Positions 17,664 through 26,058 of a DNA stretch of 64,000 nt are shown here, one piece after another (within the stretch, counting starts at the first letter, position 1; each line of letters opens with the position of its first letter). A program made the position numbers and the translations under genes. The DNA is taken from assembly GCA_963716085.1 (NCBI GenBank), contig OY970288.1, forward strand, positions 2,914,001 through 2,978,000. Reading direction: 5' to 3'. The DNA is from Persicitalea sp963716085. GTDB taxonomy: Bacteria > Bacteroidota > Bacteroidia > Cytophagales > Spirosomataceae. Under the pieces are notes generated by a model. The model had not been told where the DNA came from, ran no database searches, and saw nothing but the letters and a program-made list of their open reading frames with translations.

Positions 17664-19343
17664 CTATCCCATCAAAACCCCTTTCATCTCCCCCCGAATC
17701 TTTTTCTTATCCAGTTTGCCGACGCTGGTCTTAGGGATTTCCGGGACGAAAACAATGCGGTCGGGGACGTACCACTTTTTGATATTTCCGGCTTCGACTT
17801 CGGCTTCCAGGTGGCTTTTGATACTTTCGGCGCTGAGTTGGTCGGCGAATTCTGGCTTAGCTACGACCAGGGCGTACGGGCGTTCGCCCCAGCGGTCATC
17901 GGGTAAGCCGACCACGGCCACCTCGGCAACGCCTTCGATTTGGGAGAAAATGTTCTCGATGTCCAGCGACGACACCCACTCGCCGCCCGTCTTGATGACG
18001 TCCTTGATGCGGTCGGTGATGGTCACGTAATATTCCGGGTCAATCGTGGCCATGTCGCCCGTGTGCAGCCAGCCGCCCTTCCACAACGTCTCGGAGTTTT
18101 CGGGGTCTTTGAAATATCCCTGCGTCATCCAAGGACCGCGGGCCACGAGCTCGCCGACGGTCTTGCCGTCGTGCGGCAGAAACGCTCCCGCCTCGTCCAT
18201 CAGACGTATCTCGACAAAGGGAAAAATGCGTCCGGCTTTGGTTCGCAAATCCAACTGCTTTTCCTGACTCCAGCCCTGCTGCTCTTCGTTCAGGTGGCCG
18301 ATCGCCAACGCCGGGGCAGTTTCAGACATGCCGTAACCCTGCGACACGTTGATTCCCAAATCCAGGGCAGCCTTTGCCAGTCCGCGCGTGAGGGCCGAGC
18401 CGCCGATCACTACCTTCCATTTGGACAAATCCACTTGCTGCGCCACGGGACTGTTGACCAACATGGCCAAAATGGTCGGGACGCAGTGCGAGAAGGTGAC
18501 TTTCTCTTTCACCAATAATTTCAGAAGCATTTCCGGCTCATAGCGTCCAGGGTACACCTGTTTGTTATTGAGCATGGTGGCATACAAGGGAAAACCCCAG
18601 GCGTGCACGTGAAAGAGCGGGGTGATGGGCATATAGACGTCGCGGTGGGAATACGGAGTGGCCTCGAAGCCGCTGAAATCGGCCAATAAGCCCATTGTGT
18701 GCAGGAAAAGCTGCCGATGCGAAAAGTAAACGCCCTTGGGATTTCCGGTGGTGCCGGTCGTGTAGAAAACGGTGGCCCAGGTATTTTCGTCGAAATCCGG
18801 AAAATCAAAGAAGTCGTCGGCCCGACCCGACAAATCTTCGTACTCGCCGAGCGTGTCGAAGAAGGGTTTGGTCAGTTCCGGTTCTTCTTCATTGTATACC
18901 TTGTCGCTCAGCACGATAAACTTGTCGGTCGTTGTGATTTTGTCCTTTATGGCTTCAATGATGGGCAGAAAATCCTCGTGTACCAGGATCAGGCTGTCCT
19001 CAGCGTGTTCGATGGTATACAGGATTTGCTCGGGTGACAGCCGCACGTTGACCGTGTGCAGAATCGCGCCCAGCATCGGCACGGCGAAGAAGCATTCGAG
19101 GTAGCGGTGGCTGTCCCAGTCCATGACGGCTACCGTATCGCCGGGCCGGATGCCCGCATCGGTCAGGGCATTGGCCAGGCGGTTGACCCGCTTGTTGAAT
19201 CCGAAGTAATTCATGCGGAACAAATCACGGTAAACGATTTCGCGGGTCGGATTGTAGCGGAGGCTCTGGGCCAGCAGGGTTTTAATCAGAAGCGGCTGGT
19301 CGTGCGCGGAGGGGGTTCGAGGGATGAGTTTGGTTTGTACCAT
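17664..19343 (-). CDS. long/medium-chain acyl-CoA ligase (AMP-binding)
   Basis: A 559-residue ANL-superfamily adenylating enzyme that activates a fatty acid with ATP and CoA. Visible motifs are the P-loop FYTTGTTGNPKGV near residue 185, GYGMSETAPA near 340, the adenosine-contacting WLHTGDMATID near 435, the hinge TDRIKDVIKTGGEWVSS near 450 and the catalytic-lysine tail PKTSVGKLDKK near 540. It most resembles the FadD3 / DmdB-type ligases of about 540-560 residues. No signal peptide is present. It is divergent from the dehydratase gene, and both start codons abut a shared inverted repeat. Confidence 0.9.
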   Translation of the reverse strand: MVQTKLIPRTPSAHDQPLLIKTLLAQSLRYNPTREIVYRDLFRMNYFGFNKRVNRLANALTDAGIRPGDTVAVMDWDSHRYLECFFAVPMLGAILHTVNVRLSPEQILYTIEHAEDSLILVHEDFLPIIEAIKDKITTTDKFIVLSDKVYNEEEPELTKPFFDTLGEYEDLSGRADDFFDFPDFDENTWATVFYTTGTTGNPKGVYFSHRQLFLHTMGLLADFSGFEATPYSHRDVYMPITPLFHVHAWGFPLYATMLNNKQVYPGRYEPEMLLKLLVKEKVTFSHCVPTILAMLVNSPVAQQVDLSKWKVVIGGSALTRGLAKAALDLGINVSQGYGMSETAPALAIGHLNEEQQGWSQEKQLDLRTKAGRIFPFVEIRLMDEAGAFLPHDGKTVGELVARGPWMTQGYFKDPENSETLWKGGWLHTGDMATIDPEYYVTITDRIKDVIKTGGEWVSSLDIENIFSQIEGVAEVAVVGLPDDRWGERPYALVVAKPEFADQLSAESIKSHLEAEVEAGNIKKWYVPDRIVFVPEIPKTSVGKLDKKKIRGEMKGVLMG

Positions 19344-19347
19344 TTGC

Positions 19348-19471
19348 GGGTGTTAGGTTATTAGGTATTGGGTTGTTAGGTTTGGATTTCTGTAAATATA
19401 AGGAGGCTGGCCTAGCCAAGGCTATTTTTTCTTGAAACAAACCTACTAACAACCCTATACCCAATAACGTA
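19348..19471. repeat. inverted repeat leader shared by two divergent genes
   Basis: The left arm at 19351-19383 is a run of TTAGGT-like words and the right arm at 19434-19470 is its inverted partner, agreeing over about 24 bases with two mismatches and a 2-base bulge. Each arm ends within 5-8 bases of a start codon, so the two divergent genes carry nearly the same C- and A-rich leader in the same orientation relative to their coding sequence. Confidence 0.75.
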
Positions 19472-19474
19472 AAA

Positions 19475-20443
19475 ATGATAGATGACCCGCTCTACCCTAC
19501 CCAAACGATAATTGAAGCTTCACACGAAAGAATTCGTCCTTATATTCATCGAACACCGATTTTGACCTGCCAGACGCTGAATGATATTTCGGGGGCCGAG
19601 CTTTATTTCAAATGCGAGAACTTCCAGAAAATCGGGGCCTTCAAGGCGCGGGGTGGGCTGAATGCCGTGCTGAGCCTGTCGGCCGGGGAACAGGCGCGGG
19701 GCATCGCCACGCACTCTTCCGGTAACCACGCTCAGGCCATCGCCTACGCGGCCTCGGTTGTGGGTGCGAAGGCCTGCATTGTCATGCCTGATAACTCGCC
19801 GGAAGTGAAAGTAAACGCCGTACGTGGCTACGGGGCGGAGGTAACTTTTTGCAAGAATACGCCCGAGGAACGGCAGCGAACCGTGGAAGAGGTTATTGCA
19901 AAAACCGGAGCGGTGTTCGTGCATCCCTTCAACGACTACGCCGTCATTGCCGGCCAAGCTACCGCCGCCAGGGAATTGATCGAAGACAGCAGCGTGGCGT
20001 TTGACACGATCATGGCCCCCGTGGGCGGAGGTGGACTGCTGAGTGGCACGGGGCTGGCGGCGCACTACTATTCATCCAAAACCAAAGTGATCGCCGGGGA
20101 ACCCGAAGGCGCAGCGGACGCCGTTTTGTCCTTTAAAACCGGAAAAATTGAAAAAGCGCCTTACGTGAAGACCATCGCGGACGGCCTACTTACTTATCTA
20201 GGCGACAAGACTTTGGAGATCATATTAAAACACGTGGAAGAAATCCTAACGGTGTCAGACGAGGAGATTATTGACGCCATGCGGCTGATCTGGGAACGGA
20301 TGAAGATCATCGTGGAGCCTTCCTGCGCGGTGCCGCTGGCGGCTTTGCTCAAAAACAAGGATCGCTTTGCCGGGCAAAAAGTGGGGATCATCCTGACGGG
20401 CGGCAATGTGGATTTGGGGAAACTGCCTTTCCAGGGGCCCTGA
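19475..20443 (+). CDS. threonine/serine dehydratase, PLP-dependent
   Basis: A 322-residue fold-type II PLP enzyme. Lys57 in GAFKARGG is the Schiff-base lysine, SSGNHAQAIA near 88 is the substrate-binding loop, and VGGGGLLSG near 187 is the phosphate-binding glycine loop. There is no C-terminal ACT domain, so this resembles the short catabolic threonine dehydratase or serine racemase rather than the isoleucine-inhibited biosynthetic enzyme. The product would be 2-oxobutanoate or pyruvate plus ammonia. It is monocistronic in appearance. Confidence 0.9.
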   Translation: MIDDPLYPTQTIIEASHERIRPYIHRTPILTCQTLNDISGAELYFKCENFQKIGAFKARGGLNAVLSLSAGEQARGIATHSSGNHAQAIAYAASVVGAKACIVMPDNSPEVKVNAVRGYGAEVTFCKNTPEERQRTVEEVIAKTGAVFVHPFNDYAVIAGQATAARELIEDSSVAFDTIMAPVGGGGLLSGTGLAAHYYSSKTKVIAGEPEGAADAVLSFKTGKIEKAPYVKTIADGLLTYLGDKTLEIILKHVEEILTVSDEEIIDAMRLIWERMKIIVEPSCAVPLAALLKNKDRFAGQKVGIILTGGNVDLGKLPFQGP

Positions 20444-20452
20444 ACAATAACA

Positions 20453-20484
20453 TTTGACTTCTTAGACGAAAAAACGTAATTTAA
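20453..20484 (+). promoter_or_regulatory. possible promoter of the small barrel gene
   Basis: TTTG at 20453-20456 is followed after 20 bp by TAATTTAA at 20477-20484, a partial match to the TAnnTTTG element. The start codon is 37 bp further on. Confidence 0.3.
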
Positions 20485-20521
20485 GTATATGTAAATTTCA
20501 ACAACCAAACTATGCTCCCGT

Positions 20522-21199
20522 ATGAAACTCATAGCAAACCTCGCGTTCGCCTCCTTCTTTTGTTTAGTAGGGTTGTCTAATGTTCATGGGCAAAGTAGGT
20601 TCGCGCTATCGGCCAACCTCGCTCCTATCTATGCGCAGTCAAATGCTAGTGCAAGCATTCCGATATTTGATCCGGTCAACCCAGATTTCGGTACTTTGAA
20701 ATCTAATTCTTACAGATTAGTGTATTCTTTGGGGATCATGGCCAGATACTCTTTCTCGCCCAAGTGGTCGGTTTCGACGGGAATCTGGGCTTCTCACCCT
20801 TTCGCCGGGAGGGATCGAATCACCCAAAACACTATCACTACCACGATTCCTTACGAGTACAAACGGCCTTTTCATAACCAGTACAAAGCGCCTTTGTTGG
20901 TTAACTTCCGATTTTCTGACAATAGGGTGTCTCCTTATATTTCGGCGGGTACGACTTTCGATTTTCGTAGTAAAACTTACGTTGTGATCGACGGAATGGG
21001 GACGGAAGTTGGGGCAAAGTTTGGAAAAGCCGTCGTGGTCACTCCACTTTTGGGTCTAGGCGCAATTATAGATTTGAAGGAGCATCTTTCGGCGATCGTT
21101 CAACCGACGGTTCAATACGATGTGCAGCCACTCAATGGACTCATGCACCGCAATGCCTTTCAACTTAGTTTACAAACTCAATTGATGTACCGATTCTAA
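20522..21199 (+). CDS. small outer-membrane beta-barrel protein
   Basis: A 225-residue exported protein (signal MKLIANLAFASFFCLVG to VHGQ). It shows alternating hydrophobic strands typical of an 8-stranded barrel, for example YSLGIMARYSFSPKWSVSTG, LLVNFRFSDNRVSPYISAG and FQLSLQTQLMYRF, which ends in the terminal phenylalanine expected of outer-membrane barrels. I recognise no enzyme motif. An adhesion or structural role is possible. It is convergent with the histidine kinase gene 56 bp away. Confidence 0.8.
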   Translation: MKLIANLAFASFFCLVGLSNVHGQSRFALSANLAPIYAQSNASASIPIFDPVNPDFGTLKSNSYRLVYSLGIMARYSFSPKWSVSTGIWASHPFAGRDRITQNTITTTIPYEYKRPFHNQYKAPLLVNFRFSDNRVSPYISAGTTFDFRSKTYVVIDGMGTEVGAKFGKAVVVTPLLGLGAIIDLKEHLSAIVQPTVQYDVQPLNGLMHRNAFQLSLQTQLMYRF

Positions 21200-21255
21200 A
21201 TTCGTGTTTTTGAATCACGGCTATAACTTTCCGAAAAATAGAAGACACCAAAACT

Positions 21256-23040
21256 TCACTCCGCTTCCTTGGGCAGATACACGCTAAAAGTCGCCCCTTT
21301 GCCGTATACGCTGCTGGCGGTGATTGCCCCACCGTGGTTTTCCACGACGCGCTGGCAAATCGCCAGCCCGACGCCCGTACCGGGGAACTCGTCTTTGCCG
21401 TGCAATCGCTGGAAAACCTGGAATATGCGGTCCAGATAGCGCGTATCGAAGCCCACTCCCTTATCGCTGAAATCAATTTGATAGAACTGACTGGCCGGAC
21501 TGTTGGGAATAACTCCGGCGGGCAATTCGGCACGCTGCCGTTGGTGGCAGGAGATAGTCACGAAGGGCTTTTGTCCGGGCGGCGTGAATTTCAGCGCGTT
21601 GGAAAGCAGGTTTTGAAAAAGTTGGCTGAGTTGGGTTTTGTCGCCGTTGACTACGGGCAGCTTTGGCAGCTCGATCTTTGCCTGCCGCTCCTGAATCTGC
21701 CATTCCAGCGTATTCAGTACCTCGGCTATGATAGCGTCGAGCGCAACCGGGCTGTAAGCTTGCTGGCGGGTCGAAATCTGAGAATAGGTAAGCAGGTCTT
21801 TGATCAGCGTGGACATCCGACTACCCGCCGAATTCATCCGCTCCAGGTAGTACAGGCCATTCTCGCCCAGTTCATTCCTGTACTTGTTCCGCAGGAGTGA
21901 GCTGAACGACTGAATTTTGCGCAGAGGCTCTTGCAAATCGTGCGAGGCAATGTAAGCAAACTGCTGCAGGTTTTTATTGGAGCGAACCAGGTCGCGGTTG
22001 GCGGTCAGAAGTTCCTGAGTCCTCTCATCGACCCTGCCTTCCAGCTCTTCGGACAAGCTTCGGTAAATCTTTTCGCTCGTTTCGATTTTTTTCTGATTCA
22101 GTATTTGCTGGGTCACATCCACGGCCATGTTCATGATGGCAAACACCTCCCCAGCGGAATTACGCAGCGGCTTGTACGTAAAATCGAAGTAGTAGGTCCC
22201 CGGCACGCCATCCACTACCAAGTCAGCCGCCACACCCGTTGCCTCATAAGCCACCCCGGTGGTGAACACTTCGTCCAGAATCCCCAGAAAGGGTTGCCCT
22301 TCCAACTCAGGCAAGGCTTCGGCCAGGGGCATACCCAACACCGAAGCCCCCTTCCCCCAAAAGTCGAGCATGGGCTGATTGGCAATGTCGATCATCAGCT
22401 CCCGACCCACGAAAACACAGGTCGCTACGGGCGCATCGGCGATCAGGCTTTTGAACAAAGCTTCGCTTTCGGCCAGGGCCGTGCGGGTTTGCTCCCGCTC
22501 TTCGGCTTCCAGTTGTGCCTGCTTCTCGCTGGCGGTCAATAGGTTGTTGGCCTTACGAAGATCAAGTAGGCTGACCACCTGCCGGGACAAAAGGTTCAGG
22601 GCCGACAATTGTTCTTCCGTAAGCTGCCTGGCCCGATGATCGATTACGCACAAAGACCCCAGGGCAAAGCCCTGCGAATCGACCAGCGGCACCCCCGCGT
22701 AGAACACCATGCGCGGGTCGCCCGTTACGAGGGGGTTATCGGCAAAGCGCCGATCCAGACGAGTATCCTCAATGATCAGGGGCCCGGAAGGGTCGAGAAT
22801 GTTGTGGGCGCAGAAAGCGATTTCCCGCCCGGTTTCGACGTAATCCGTGCCATAGTGCGACTTGAACCACTGCCGCTCTTGATCCACGAAAGTAATGAGC
22901 GCGACCGGGGTCTGGCAGATGTGGGCGGCGAGCCTGGTAAGGGCGTCGTAGTCCGCCTCCGGTAAAGAATCAAGAATATTGTACGCTTCGAGGGCCCCTA
23001 GTCTTTCGTCCTCATTAGGTGGGGAGGAGGGTTTTTCCAT
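21256..23040 (-). CDS. cytoplasmic GAF-PAS sensor histidine kinase
   Basis: A 594-residue protein with no membrane segment. Residues about 20-165 are a GAF domain (ITFVDQERQWFKSHYGTD, VFYAGVPLVDSQGFALGSLC), 190-310 a PAS domain (VGRELMIDIANQPMLDFWG), and 330-360 a coiled linker. The HisKA domain carries the phospho-acceptor His367 (YIASHDLQEPL). The HATPase_c domain shows the N box QNLLSNALKFTPPG and the G boxes DKGVGFD and GTGVGLAI. It should sense a soluble cue and signal to a separate response regulator, which is not encoded nearby. This architecture is common in Cytophagales and looks like the phytochrome-type light and redox kinases, but no bilin-binding cysteine can be assigned. Confidence 0.9.
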   Translation of the reverse strand: MEKPSSPPNEDERLGALEAYNILDSLPEADYDALTRLAAHICQTPVALITFVDQERQWFKSHYGTDYVETGREIAFCAHNILDPSGPLIIEDTRLDRRFADNPLVTGDPRMVFYAGVPLVDSQGFALGSLCVIDHRARQLTEEQLSALNLLSRQVVSLLDLRKANNLLTASEKQAQLEAEEREQTRTALAESEALFKSLIADAPVATCVFVGRELMIDIANQPMLDFWGKGASVLGMPLAEALPELEGQPFLGILDEVFTTGVAYEATGVAADLVVDGVPGTYYFDFTYKPLRNSAGEVFAIMNMAVDVTQQILNQKKIETSEKIYRSLSEELEGRVDERTQELLTANRDLVRSNKNLQQFAYIASHDLQEPLRKIQSFSSLLRNKYRNELGENGLYYLERMNSAGSRMSTLIKDLLTYSQISTRQQAYSPVALDAIIAEVLNTLEWQIQERQAKIELPKLPVVNGDKTQLSQLFQNLLSNALKFTPPGQKPFVTISCHQRQRAELPAGVIPNSPASQFYQIDFSDKGVGFDTRYLDRIFQVFQRLHGKDEFPGTGVGLAICQRVVENHGGAITASSVYGKGATFSVYLPKEAE

Positions 23041-23160
23041 GCTAATTTCAAGAGGACATTGCCAGCGGGATCGTCGTTCCGAGGGTTTGTTGAACAGGTC
23101 GACAATATACGACCTATTCGTAAAAGCAGAAATTATTGAACCGGGGTACCATTGAAACCG

Positions 23161-24207
23161 CTAACCCAAAACCACCTCCCCTACCGCTTTTTTCACCGCC
23201 GGGGCCACCTCACTCCCCAACAACTCGATAGCGTGCATCACCTGCTTGTGCGGCAAAGTCCCCACACTGATGTGCAGCAGGAAACGGGTGTTGCCAAAGA
23301 GCTCGTGTTCCCACAAAATCTTGTCGACCACCTCCTGCGGACTGCCCACCAGCAGCGAGCCGCCGGGTCCGCGCATCATTTCGTAGTGTTCACGGTTCAT
23401 AGCGGGCCAACCGCGCTCGCGCCCGATGCGACTCATCACGTGGGCGTAGGGGCCGTAAAACTCGTCCGCCGCCCGCTGCGAATCGTCGGCCAGGTAGCCG
23501 TGGGAGTTGATGGCCAGTTGCAGGTCGGCGAAATCGTGGCCGGCATTTTGGTAGGTCTTCTTGTAAAGGTCGGTGAAAGCGACGAAGCGCTCCGGCCCGC
23601 CCCCGATAATCGCCAGTGCCATGGGCAAGCCGTAGTTCGCGGCGCGTACGACCGACTCCGGCGTGCCGCCCACGGCCACCCATATCGGCAGCTCGCTCTG
23701 GAACGGTCGGGGATATACGCCCCGGTTGTCGATGGAAGGCCGCAGCTTGCCGCGCCAGGATACTTTCTCGCTTTGGTTGAGCTGGACAAGCAGTTCGAGT
23801 TTTTCGGAAAAGAGCGCGTTGTAATCGCTCATGTCGTTGCCGAAGAGCGGAAACGACTCGATGAACGAGCCGCGCCCCGCCATGATCTCGGCCCGGCCGC
23901 CGGAGAGGAGATCCACATGGGCAAAATCCTGAAATACCCGCACCGGATCGTCGGAGCTGAGTACCGTGACGGCGCTGGAAAGGCGAATGTTTTTGGTCTT
24001 GACTGCCGCCGCCGCCAGTACCACTGCCGGGGACGACACCACAAAATCGGGGCGGTGGTGTTCGCCGATGGCGAAAACGTCCAGACCGAGCTGGTCGGCC
24101 AGTTCGATTTCTTCCATGAGGTTCATCATCCGCTGGTGGGGGCTGATGAGCTGCCCGGTGGTCGGATCGGGCGTGTTTTCGACGAATGTGCTGATTCCTA
24201 TTTCCAT
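23161..24207 (-). CDS. LLM class flavin-dependent oxidoreductase
   Basis: A 348-residue luciferase-like monooxygenase-family protein, a TIM barrel binding FMN or F420. Typical blocks are ELADQLGLDVFAIGEHH near residue 35, FAHVDLLSGGRAEIMAGRGS near 115, and PIWVAVGGTPESVVRAANYG near 180. The family oxidises diverse small substrates and specificity cannot be read from sequence. There is no signal peptide. It is monocistronic and divergent from the Uma2 gene. Confidence 0.9.
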   Translation of the reverse strand: MEIGISTFVENTPDPTTGQLISPHQRMMNLMEEIELADQLGLDVFAIGEHHRPDFVVSSPAVVLAAAAVKTKNIRLSSAVTVLSSDDPVRVFQDFAHVDLLSGGRAEIMAGRGSFIESFPLFGNDMSDYNALFSEKLELLVQLNQSEKVSWRGKLRPSIDNRGVYPRPFQSELPIWVAVGGTPESVVRAANYGLPMALAIIGGGPERFVAFTDLYKKTYQNAGHDFADLQLAINSHGYLADDSQRAADEFYGPYAHVMSRIGRERGWPAMNREHYEMMRGPGGSLLVGSPQEVVDKILWEHELFGNTRFLLHISVGTLPHKQVMHAIELLGSEVAPAVKKAVGEVVLG

Positions 24208-24292
24208 AATTGATGTAGGTACATTGATTTTTGGTACAACATCGGAACGGAGGCAAATCGTTGCAGGGCAACCGATTTTATGCTTTTTCCTT

Positions 24293-24300
24293 TATATTTG
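24293..24300 (+). promoter_or_regulatory. -7 element of the Uma2-DUF4249-TonB operon
   Basis: TATATTTG is a perfect TAnnTTTG match and lies 19 bp before the Uma2 start codon. No clear TTTG sits at the usual -33 distance. Confidence 0.5.
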
Positions 24301-24319
24301 AAAAAAACACCTAGCTACT

Positions 24320-24922
24320 ATGGAAACGACTAAAACAATTCCTAAAAGTCTGATTTACGAAGAGTTCGATGGCCATCCGATTTACCGGAAGGGCTACAAA
24401 GACTTTATTCTGGGCTTAAAAAAAATTGAGGAAATCAATATGGGAACCAGTCAACTGCAGTATTTAATCACCTGGAGCATCGTCAAATTTTTAGCTAAGG
24501 AACTGCCCGATGGGTATGCGGCAGGAAGTTCAGAATTGGGTCTTCACCTCACGAAAGGCACCAATTTTGCCGCTGACATTGCCATTTTTCGAGAGGGCGT
24601 ATTAAACGTAGGTTTTCATTCCGTCAACTATTCCGATGTCCCTCCGAATGTGGTGATCGAAGTGGATATTAAAATTGACGAATCGGGCTTTTTCCAGACC
24701 GAAGAAGAATACAGCAACAGAAAAACGGAACGGCTATTAGCATGGGGCGTCGAGCGCGTGATCTGGGTTTTTCCAGCTTCCCGCCGGGTGTTAGTGGCCG
24801 ACAATGCGCAAAAGTGGGAACTTGTCAGTTGGGATTTGCCCATTGAGGTCATCGACGGCCACGAAATCAATGTATGGGAACTGATGCTGAAAAACGGTTT
24901 TCAGGTTGAACCCGAAGCCTAA
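24320..24922 (+). CDS. Uma2 family (DUF820) putative endonuclease
   Basis: A 200-residue protein of the Uma2 family, predicted PD-(D/E)xK nucleases that are especially abundant in Cyanobacteria and Cytophagales. The core is visible as TNFAADIAIF, PNVVIEVDIKID and the helix KTERLLAWGVERVIWVFP. The catalytic Asp (AADIAI) and Glu (VIEVD) are present. It is cytosolic. It starts 19 bp after a good -7 element and ends 11 bp before the DUF4249 gene, so it may head the operon even though the neighbours are envelope genes. Confidence 0.85.
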   Translation: METTKTIPKSLIYEEFDGHPIYRKGYKDFILGLKKIEEINMGTSQLQYLITWSIVKFLAKELPDGYAAGSSELGLHLTKGTNFAADIAIFREGVLNVGFHSVNYSDVPPNVVIEVDIKIDESGFFQTEEEYSNRKTERLLAWGVERVIWVFPASRRVLVADNAQKWELVSWDLPIEVIDGHEINVWELMLKNGFQVEPEA

Positions 24923-24933
24923 ATTCGTACCTC

Positions 24934-26058
24934 ATGCTCCGGAAATTTACCAAGGCCATTACGCTACTGGCCCTTTTATGCCTCATGCATTGCGTTGATC
25001 CCTACCGAAGGACGTTCGAATACGACGATAATCTGCTGACGGTGGAAGGCTTCATTACCGACGATCGTCCGGTTAGGGTGACGCTCCAAAACACGCGCAG
25101 TACCCAAAGTACCAGTTTTTTACAAGCCATCCGTGGTGCCAAAATGGAGGTACGGTCAAAAAGGGGCCCGGTACTTTCTCTGAGAGAGACATCGCCGGGA
25201 GTGTATGAGTCGTCACCCGATTTTAGGGGCGTAGCCAACGAGACGTACAGCCTACATTTTGAACTTTTGAATGGCAGTAAGTACGAATCCACTGGGGAAA
25301 CGCTGATTCCCTTGAAGTCGCCAGCCACCTACACTACCACCTTCAATCCGCTCATTCTGGTGACTTTTCAAAACTTCAACCAGCGGAGATTATCTTCGAT
25401 CGACGTGTCGGCTAATTTCAACGATCCCGGTGATGAGAAAAACAACTACCTCTGGCAAACGCGCCTTTTTGAGCAGCAACCCATTTGTCTCACCTGTACC
25501 GATGTCGAATATAACGAACGCATCCAGGACTGTAACACCCGAAACGGTGCCGGATCGCAACCCCCTGTTTTGAATGACTACCAGTGCGACGGCGACTGCT
25601 GGGAAATACTGGGCGACGAACGCATTAATATATTTTCTGACGCGCTGATCAACGGAAAAGAGGTCAGCGGGCTTCTGGTGAGGCCGGTACCTTTTTACAA
25701 TACGCGGGGTGCCTTGCTGGAAATCACGCAATACAATCTTTCAGTGGGTGCGTACCGCTATTTTGAGCGACTCAAACAGCAGGTAGAAACCTCGGGGACC
25801 TTCGTGGATACACCGCCCGCCCCACCCATCGGGAATATTCGTAACGTGGATGATCCCGGACAAGTGGTAACGGGCTTCTTTGGGGCGGGGGGCACCAATA
25901 TCCAACGCATCTGGCTCGATAGGCGCAACTATCCAACCCCACTGGTTGTCCCACTACTCGGGCGGGACGTTTTGCCGGCTCCTCGTTTTGAGTTTGTCAG
26001 AGTTCCTTGCAAGGAGTCCGGTACGCGTACGCCCACCAAACCCATCGGCTGGCAATGA
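24934..26058 (+). CDS. DUF4249 lipoprotein
   Basis: A 374-residue lipoprotein (lipobox LLCLMHCVDP, Cys21). It has the DUF4249 pattern: an N-terminal beta-sandwich (LTVEGFITDDRPVRVTLQN) and a cysteine-rich middle (PICLTCTDVEYNERIQDCN, YQCDGDCWE). DUF4249 proteins accompany TonB-dependent receptors in Bacteroidota and are thought to act as their surface partner, by analogy with SusD; this role is not proven. Its TGA overlaps the ATG of the receptor gene (ATGA), indicating translational coupling. Confidence 0.92.
   Translation: MLRKFTKAITLLALLCLMHCVDPYRRTFEYDDNLLTVEGFITDDRPVRVTLQNTRSTQSTSFLQAIRGAKMEVRSKRGPVLSLRETSPGVYESSPDFRGVANETYSLHFELLNGSKYESTGETLIPLKSPATYTTTFNPLILVTFQNFNQRRLSSIDVSANFNDPGDEKNNYLWQTRLFEQQPICLTCTDVEYNERIQDCNTRNGAGSQPPVLNDYQCDGDCWEILGDERINIFSDALINGKEVSGLLVRPVPFYNTRGALLEITQYNLSVGAYRYFERLKQQVETSGTFVDTPPAPPIGNIRNVDDPGQVVTGFFGAGGTNIQRIWLDRRNYPTPLVVPLLGRDVLPAPRFEFVRVPCKESGTRTPTKPIGWQ

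Noticed and set aside
23152..24213. 353-residue open frame opposite the flavin oxidoreductase gene
   Set aside because: Antisense to a well-supported gene, with no recognisable motif.
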